Source: Trueperaceae bacterium (GTDB taxonomy: Bacteria; Deinococcota; Deinococci; Deinococcales; Trueperaceae). From it: a stretch of DNA of 9,884 nt. The notes beneath the pieces are model-generated. The model was given only the letters and a program-made list of their open reading frames with translations, was not told the origin of the DNA and searched no databases. How positions within the stretch are numbered: the first letter of the stretch is position 1; each line of letters opens with the position of its first letter. The position numbers and the translations under genes were made by a program. Positions 5,618 to 9,884 of the stretch are shown piece after piece. The stretch lies in assembly GCA_007128755.1 (NCBI GenBank), contig SKWV01000282.1, positions 1-9,884 of the forward strand, written 5' to 3'.

Positions 5618-8600
5618 ATGCCAATCCGCGCGCTCCTCCTCGGGACGCCGAGGATCGTGATGGGCGACGCCGAGACGCTGCTCAGCGCCACGAGGCCCGT
5701 CGCGCTCATGGCCTACCTCGCCTGCCGCGGCGACTGGGTGTCCCGCGACGAGTTGGCGCTGCTCTTCCGCCCCGACGCTGCCGACGCCGAGGCCCGGCTC
5801 TACCTCCGCAAGCTGATCTTCCGCGCTCGGGCCCTGCCCTACGCCGCCGACCTCGAGGTCACCGAGGACCGCGTGCGCTGGTCCATCCCGACCGACGTCG
5901 GCGACCTCCGGCGGGCCGTCGCGGCGGGAGCATGGGCCGACGCGGCCCGATACGACGGCGGCCCACTGCTCGACGGCCTGAGCCTGCCCCGCGTACCAGG
6001 CTTCGAGGCGTGGCTGGAGATCGAGCGCGAGGCGTGCACGGCGTCGTGGCGTCGCGCCGTGATCGAGCATGCCGCCGACCTCGAGGCGAGGGGGGCCGTC
6101 GCCGACGCCATCGCCGTGCGCGAGCGCTACCTGCACCGCGAGCCGCTCGACGAGAGCGTCCTGCAGGACCTGCTCCACGCCCTCGTCGGCTCCGGTCAGC
6201 GGGGCCGCGGGCTCGCCGCCTTCGACACGTTCGCGCGCGAACTCGAGCGCGAGGTGGGGGCGACGCCGTCCGAGCTGACGCAGGCCCTCGCGGACGCCGT
6301 CCGCGACCTCCCAGGCGACAGCGGCCCCGATGCTCGCCCGCCCGCCCTGCGCCGCGACGACCTGCCACGGCCGGCCACCTCGTTCATCGGACGTCGCGAC
6401 GAGGTCGAGCGCCTCCTCGCGCTCCTCGCTCCCGACGGCCCGAGGCTGATCACGCTCGTGGGCCTCGGCGGTGTCGGCAAGACCCGCCTCGTCCTCGAGG
6501 CCCTGCGCCACCTCGCGCCGAGCGACGACCTGCGGATCGTGTTCGTGCCGCTGGAGTCGGCCCCAGCCGGAAGCCGTCTCGTCGACGCCATCGCAGCGGC
6601 GCTCGGCGTGGACGCGGACCAGGACCGCCTGCTCGCGGCCCTCACGGAGCGGCCGGCGCTGCTCGTGCTCGACGGCGCCGAGCACGTCGTCCGGGCGGAG
6701 TGGCCGGGCGAGGTCGCCGCGCTGTTGCACGGCGCGCCTCGACTCCGGCTCGTGGTCACCTCCCGCTGGCCCCTCGGCCTGGCGGCGGAGCAGCTCGTCG
6801 CCATCGACGGGCTCGGGCTTCCAGACACCGCCGACGGCGACGACTGGCGCGACGCGGACGCCGTGACGCTCTTCCTCCGCCGCGCGGCGCACGTCTCCCC
6901 GGAGGTCCTGGACGATCACGACACCGTGCGGACGGTGGAGGAGATCTGTCGCGCACTCGGCGGCCTGCCGCTCGCCATCGAGCTCGCGGCGGCCTGGACC
7001 CGCACCATGTCGGTCGAGGCCCTCCTGGCAGAGCTGCGGCGGGGTGAAGACCTGCTCCGCACCGACGCACCGGACGTGCCGGAGCGACAACGGAGCGTGC
7101 GGGTGGTGGTCGAGCACGCCTGGCAGGGGTTGCGCTCCGCACACCGCGATGCGCTGACGCGGTTGACCGTGTTCCGCGGCCCATGGTCGCTCGCGGGGGC
7201 GCGCGAGGTCGCCGGCGCCGACCTCGAGACGATGCTGGCGCTCATCTCGGCCTCGCTCGTGCGCCGGCGCAGCCGCGACCGCTTCGAGATGCACGAGCTC
7301 GTCCGCCAGGCGGCGCCGTCGCACGTCGACGAAGCGACCCGCGACGCCCACGCCCGCCACGTGCTCGGCTGGCTGGCCGACCTCGGTCCCGAGCTCGTCG
7401 CCGGCGATCAGGCCGCCGCGCTCGCGAACGTGCACGCGGCCATCGCCGACGTGCGCGAGGCCTGGCATCACGCGGCCGGGCGCGGCATGGTGGACGAGAT
7501 CGACGGCGCCCTCGTGGCGCTCGATCACGCGCTCCACGCACGAAGCCTCTGGAGCATCGCGCGCTCGGCCTACCGGAGCGCGCTCGATCACCTCCCGGCG
7601 CCGCCCGCAGCGGCCTCGACCCGCGTCCGGCTCCAGGTCCGGCTCGCGAACATCGAGCGCAACGTCGGCGACACCGAGGCGGCGCGTGCGCTGCTGCGGG
7701 CGGCGCTCGGCGACGCCGCGGCGCCAGCCGGCCGGCCGCAGGTCGAGGCGCGACTGGAGCTCGCGAAGCTCGACCAGATGGTCGGTGCCCTCGCGGCGGC
7801 GGCCGCGTCGTACCGCGAAGTGCTGGCCGACGCCGGACCCGGCGACGACGACCTGCGGGGCGCCGCCCACAACGGGATCGGCAACGTCATCTTCGTCGGC
7901 GGGGGAGACACGGCCGAAGCGATGCGCCACTACGAGGACGGGCTCTCGGCGGCCCGCCGCTGCGGCGAGATGGACCTCGTCACGATCACCCTCATCAACC
8001 AGGGAGCCGGTCACTACGACCTCGCGCAGTTCGACGCGGCGCGCCGTTCGTGGAACGAGGCGGCCGCCGTCGCGGCACGCCTCGGGCACCGCCTGCGCGA
8101 AGCGGCCGCGCTCAACAACCTCGCGGCGTTGGCCGAGCGCTCGGGCGACCTGAGCGCGGCGCGCACGGCGTACGAGCGGAGCCTGCACGTCCGGCACGAG
8201 ATCGGGGACCGACGCGGTGGCGCCCACGTGCTCCTGAACCTCGGGCGCGTCGCGCAGACCGAAGGCCGGATCGACGAGGCCGACGCCCTCGTCGAGGCCT
8301 CCGTCGCCGCCTACGAGACGATCGACGCGCCCGCCGACCTCGCCTACGCGCTGGCGACCCGCGCGCGGCTCAGGGTGGAGCTCGGAGACCTCGGCGGTGC
8401 GGCCCGCATGACCGAGCGCGCGCTCCGGCTCGGCCGCGCCTCGTCGGATCGCAAGGCGATGCTCGCGGGGTTGCTCTGCGCCGCGACGATCGCGCTGCGG
8501 CAGGGACGGGCGGAGGAGGCGCGTCGCGACGCCTCGTTCCTCGCCGCGGTCGCCGGGCGCCTCGAGGGCGTGCGCGCCTCGGCCCTGGCCCTCGTCGAGG

Positions 8601-8713
8601 AGGCCGCGGCCGCGGCCGACACGCCGGCACCCGCGCCCGAGGCAGCGACCCTCGGCGAGCCACGGGCCGGCACGCTCGAGGGGGAGGTCGACCGGGTGTT
8701 GCGGCGCGGCTGA
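5618..8713 (+). CDS. SARP/AfsR-like regulator: winged helix, BTAD, NB-ARC ATPase and TPR domains
   Basis: This 1031-residue cytoplasmic transcription activator of the STAND class has domains in this order. An OmpR-like DNA-binding domain spans about 3-92 (RALLLGTPRI, LMAYLACRGDWVSRDELALLF, ARLYLRKLIFRAR). A bacterial transcriptional activation domain spans about 96-230. An NB-ARC ATPase starts near 252 with FIGRRDEVE, and has Walker A GLGGVGKTR (282-290), Walker B LLVLDGAEHV (348-357), sensor VTSR (380-383), GLPLAIELA (449-457) and an MHE segment (558-560) in the position of the NB-ARC MHD motif. TPR-like helical repeats fill about 660-990. AfsR-type proteins use ATP-controlled oligomerisation to bind tandem 11-bp-spaced repeats and recruit RNA polymerase. 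GTG 5612 is an alternative start, but ATG 5618 has TAGGAT 6 nt upstream. Such a repeat lies 8 bp after its stop, before the small ORF and cupredoxin genes. The sensed ligand is unknown. Confidence 0.95.
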   Translation: MPIRALLLGTPRIVMGDAETLLSATRPVALMAYLACRGDWVSRDELALLFRPDAADAEARLYLRKLIFRARALPYAADLEVTEDRVRWSIPTDVGDLRRAVAAGAWADAARYDGGPLLDGLSLPRVPGFEAWLEIEREACTASWRRAVIEHAADLEARGAVADAIAVRERYLHREPLDESVLQDLLHALVGSGQRGRGLAAFDTFARELEREVGATPSELTQALADAVRDLPGDSGPDARPPALRRDDLPRPATSFIGRRDEVERLLALLAPDGPRLITLVGLGGVGKTRLVLEALRHLAPSDDLRIVFVPLESAPAGSRLVDAIAAALGVDADQDRLLAALTERPALLVLDGAEHVVRAEWPGEVAALLHGAPRLRLVVTSRWPLGLAAEQLVAIDGLGLPDTADGDDWRDADAVTLFLRRAAHVSPEVLDDHDTVRTVEEICRALGGLPLAIELAAAWTRTMSVEALLAELRRGEDLLRTDAPDVPERQRSVRVVVEHAWQGLRSAHRDALTRLTVFRGPWSLAGAREVAGADLETMLALISASLVRRRSRDRFEMHELVRQAAPSHVDEATRDAHARHVLGWLADLGPELVAGDQAAALANVHAAIADVREAWHHAAGRGMVDEIDGALVALDHALHARSLWSIARSAYRSALDHLPAPPAAASTRVRLQVRLANIERNVGDTEAARALLRAALGDAAAPAGRPQVEARLELAKLDQMVGALAAAAASYREVLADAGPGDDDLRGAAHNGIGNVIFVGGGDTAEAMRHYEDGLSAARRCGEMDLVTITLINQGAGHYDLAQFDAARRSWNEAAAVAARLGHRLREAAALNNLAALAERSGDLSAARTAYERSLHVRHEIGDRRGGAHVLLNLGRVAQTEGRIDEADALVEASVAAYETIDAPADLAYALATRARLRVELGDLGGAARMTERALRLGRASSDRKAMLAGLLCAATIALRQGRAEEARRDASFLAAVAGRLEGVRASALALVEEAAAAADTPAPAPEAATLGEPRAGTLEGEVDRVLRRG

Positions 8714-8718
8714 GCACC

Positions 8719-8738
8719 GGTGGAACGCTGGTGGAACG
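8719..8738 (+). promoter_or_regulatory. Tandem activator site: TGGAACG-N4-TGGAACG (11-bp period)
   Basis: GGTGGAACG occurs twice, exactly, at 8719-8727 and 8730-8738. The heptamer TGGAACG thus repeats with an 11-bp period, one helical turn. The last repeat ends 9 bp before the TACCGT -10 element. SARP activators are known to bind heptamer direct repeats of this period about 8 bp upstream of the -10. The site lies in the non-coding gap right after the gene for a SARP-type protein. I saw no other tandem copy in the window. Confidence 0.72.
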
Positions 8739-8747
8739 GCTGCCCCG

Positions 8748-8753
8748 TACCGT
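8748..8753 (+). promoter_or_regulatory. -10 element TACCGT, leaderless start of the small ORF
   Basis: TACCGT ends 6 nt before the GTG at 8760, with no Shine-Dalgarno sequence. The same hexamer serves the MFS gene. The -35 position is occupied by the tandem repeat, as expected for an activator-dependent promoter. Confidence 0.6.
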
Positions 8754-8759
8754 GCGCGT

Positions 8760-8966
8760 GTGCCGACCGATCGTCTCCTCGGGAGTTACCTGCTCCGCGT
8801 CTCCGTCCGCGGCGGAGCCCGGATCATCGCGCTGCATAGTGTCTTGACCGGTGAATCGGTGCGCTTCGACGGCTTCCCGGCGCTGACCGAGCACCTCGAG
8901 CGCATCACCGGGCGCACACCACCCGAGGAGTCGACGGAAGAGCAACCGAGAGGGTCGGAGCCGTGA
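8760..8966 (+). CDS. Small protein of unknown function, 68 residues, probable first gene of the cupredoxin operon
   Basis: This short protein is predicted to start at a leaderless GTG. Residues 8-35 look like three short beta strands (SYLLRVSVRG, ARIIALHSV, GESVRFDGF) followed by a helix (PALTEHLERITG, 40-51). The tail from about 52 is rich in Pro, Glu and Ser and probably disordered. There is no signal peptide or membrane segment. From memory, small proteins with a [YF]-[LV]-[LV]-R-[VI] strand, a central T/S-G-E turn and a closing F-x-x-x-x-x-L-x-x-x-[LI] helix recur near BTAD-type regulators in Chloroflexota and Actinomycetota; I could not verify this. It lies between the tandem repeat and the cupredoxin gene (56-bp gap, same strand). 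A partner or modulator of the regulator is one guess. Coding support rests on the frame, promoter spacing and fold-like pattern. Confidence 0.68.
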   Translation: MPTDRLLGSYLLRVSVRGGARIIALHSVLTGESVRFDGFPALTEHLERITGRTPPEESTEEQPRGSEP

Positions 8967-9010
8967 GGCGACGTCCCGATCCACAGGTGTGCCAAGCACA
9001 GGTGGTCTCC

Positions 9011-9016
9011 AGGAGG
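9011..9016 (+). promoter_or_regulatory. Ribosome-binding site AGGAGG of the cupredoxin gene
   Basis: A perfect AGGAGG with a 6-nt spacer decides ATG 9023 over the upstream in-frame start at 8963, which would overlap the small ORF stop and place 20 residues before the signal peptide. Confidence 0.85.
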
Positions 9017-9022
9017 TTCCGT

Positions 9023-9583
9023 ATGCACCAGTTGAAGAAGCTCTCTACCGTGGCCTGCGTCATGCTGGCGTGCGGGGTCGCCATGGCCCAGACGACGCAC
9101 GAGGTGTTGATGGCCACGGAGATGGTCGAGGGGCGTCCGATCCCCGAGTTCTACTTCGAGCCGGTCGGCCTGCTCATCGCTCCTGGCGACACCATCGAGT
9201 TCATCGCGGCCGGCCCGCACCACACCGCGACCGCCTACCACGCGCAGCACGTCAAGTCGCACCGTGTGCCCGAAGGCGTCGAGCCCTTCTCCTCGCCCGT
9301 CGTGCCGGTCGGCGAGCGCTGGAGCTACACCTTCACCGTCGAGGGCACGTACGACATCTGGTGCGCGCCGCACGAGCACTACGGCATGGTGATGCGCGTC
9401 ATCGTCGGCGCCCCGGGCGGCCCCGCGGCGGCGGCGATCGAGGATCGGAGCCCCGTGGGCGTCTACGCCCAGGCGGCGGCCGTCCTCGATGATCCCGCCC
9501 TCGACCCCGCGCGCATCATGAGCGTCGGCAGCGTGATGTGGGCCGAGATCTCGGCCGCCGCGAAGGCCCTGCCCGGGCAGTAG
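9023..9583 (+). CDS. Exported plastocyanin/pseudoazurin-like type-1 copper protein
   Basis: This is a 186-residue secreted cupredoxin. The signal peptide runs from 1 to about 22 (basic MHQLKK, hydrophobic core, AMA cleavage site before Gln23). The copper site is readable: His66 or His67 in GPHHTATAYH is the first ligand, and Cys114, His117 and Met122 in CAPHEHYGM follow the C-x2-H-x4-M pattern. The protein would carry single electrons outside the membrane. GVEPFSSPVVPVGERWSYTF between the ligands is typical of the plastocyanin-like family. About 58 residues follow the copper loop, including DDPALDPARIM and VMWAEI, longer than minimal plastocyanins. ATG 9023 is fixed by AGGAGG at 9011-9016 with a 6-nt spacer. 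It lies 56 bp after the small ORF and probably shares its activator-dependent promoter. Electron partners are not in the window. Confidence 0.92.
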   Translation: MHQLKKLSTVACVMLACGVAMAQTTHEVLMATEMVEGRPIPEFYFEPVGLLIAPGDTIEFIAAGPHHTATAYHAQHVKSHRVPEGVEPFSSPVVPVGERWSYTFTVEGTYDIWCAPHEHYGMVMRVIVGAPGGPAAAAIEDRSPVGVYAQAAAVLDDPALDPARIMSVGSVMWAEISAAAKALPGQ

Positions 9584-9607
9584 CCGGTTCGCTCCCGCTC
9601 GGTTCGC

Positions 9608-9634
9608 CGCCCCGGTACGTCGTGTGCCGGGGCG
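9608..9634. terminator. Hairpin between convergent cupredoxin and DsrE-like genes
   Basis: CGCCCCGGTAC (9608-9618) pairs with GTGCCGGGGCG (9624-9634), an 11-bp stem with one G-U pair and a 5-nt loop. It sits 24 bp after the cupredoxin stop and 2 bp from the stop of the opposing gene. It could stop transcription from both sides. There is no U-tract, so it may work as a roadblock or RNA-stabilising hairpin rather than a classic intrinsic terminator. Confidence 0.6.
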
Positions 9635-9636
9635 TG

Positions 9637-9884
9637 CTAGTAGACGAGCGTCCTGTCGGCCTCCATCACCAGCCGCACCAGGACGGCGGGCATCGACCGC
9701 TCGACCGGCTTGTCGGCGAGCGCCGCGTCGCCGACGCCTCGAGCGGCCGCCGACATGCCGGACACGTGGAGGCGTACGCCTCCGGCGACGAGCGCATCGT
9801 AGTGCGCGCGCAACGAGCCGGTGCCCAAGCCGCTCAGGTGATCGAGCACCTCGTCGCGCAGGAGTTGCACGCCGTCACCGGCCA
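9637..9884 (-). CDS. DsrE/DsrF-like family protein, 5' end outside window
   Basis: The frame is open to the right edge, so only the last 82 or so residues are visible. The visible part starts AGDGVQLLRDEVLDHL and continues with LVAGGVRLHVSGMSAAARGV and a C-terminal MPAVLVRLVMEADRTLVY. This pattern of strand, helix, strand with GxSAxARG and a closing EADRxLVY strand matches small DsrE-like proteins, whose better-known members relay sulfur in tRNA thiolation or sulfur oxidation. In many relatives the strand ends in a Cys (VCGxC) that carries the persulfide; here both positions are Ser, so sulfur relay by that residue is unlikely. A GTG inside the frame at 9870 should not be taken as the start, since family-like residues precede it. 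It is convergent with the cupredoxin gene across a hairpin. Confidence 0.75.
   Translation of the reverse strand, partial: AGDGVQLLRDEVLDHLSGLGTGSLRAHYDALVAGGVRLHVSGMSAAARGVGDAALADKPVERSMPAVLVRLVMEADRTLVY

Noticed and set aside
8051..8059. TGGAACGAG inside the regulator gene and TGGAACCC inside the MFS gene as further activator sites
   Set aside because: Each is single, not tandem, and lies within coding sequence away from any start.
5339..8227. Very long open frame (about 960 codons) on the minus strand across the SARP-type regulator gene
   Set aside because: It lies opposite a gene with clear Walker and SARP motifs. Its translation is a low-complexity Arg/Ala/Gly-rich string with no domain. 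Long antisense frames are expected in GC-rich codon-biased DNA. Its last part also overlaps the rrf2 gene in another frame.
9063..9073. Lipoprotein signal (Cys17) in the cupredoxin leader
   Set aside because: The residues before Cys17 are MLA rather than L-[AS]-[GA] at -3 to -1, and a standard AMA cleavage site follows at residue 22.

Overview
This is a GC-rich bacterial chromosomal window (very roughly 70% G+C by eye) with tightly packed genes, strong GC bias at third codon positions and almost no non-coding space. The gene families, the SARP/AfsR-type regulator and the many apparently leaderless genes point to Actinomycetota or a GC-rich Chloroflexota lineage. I cannot name a genus. I see no rRNA, tRNA, CRISPR array, insertion sequence or phage gene.

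Layout, left to right. (1) Positions 1-2562 hold a stress/efflux module: a drug-efflux MFS transporter (minus strand, cut by the left edge) behind a YceI-family protein (minus), with a divergent HxlR-family regulator (plus). The gap between yceI and hxlR holds a clear TTGACA-type promoter and a 7-bp inverted repeat that is a candidate operator. (2) Positions 2593-5072 hold a divergent metabolic pair: leucyl aminopeptidase (minus) and a PLP-dependent serine/threonine dehydratase-like enzyme (plus). (3) Positions 5112-8713 hold a divergent regulator pair: an Rrf2-family protein with a three-cysteine cluster (minus) and a 1031-residue SARP-BTAD/NB-ARC/TPR regulator (plus). (4) Positions 8719-9583 hold a probable target operon of that regulator: an 11-bp-period tandem repeat, a -10 element, a leaderless 68-residue protein of unknown function, and an exported plastocyanin-like copper protein. 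(5) A hairpin separates this from a convergent DsrE-like gene cut by the right edge.

Two themes stand out. First, seven of the eight genes whose starts are visible and that lack a strong Shine-Dalgarno sequence have a TANNNT element only 5-7 nt before the start codon, the signature of leaderless mRNA. This pattern resolves several ambiguous starts. Only yceI and the cupredoxin have a strong Shine-Dalgarno sequence (the DsrE start lies outside the window). Second, the repeat TGGAACG-N4-TGGAACG lies just after the stop of the SARP-type regulator, 9 bp before the -10 of the leaderless small gene, which is the geometry of SARP-activated promoters. The regulator, small protein and cupredoxin therefore look like one self-contained regulatory cassette, and this is the most interesting part of the window.
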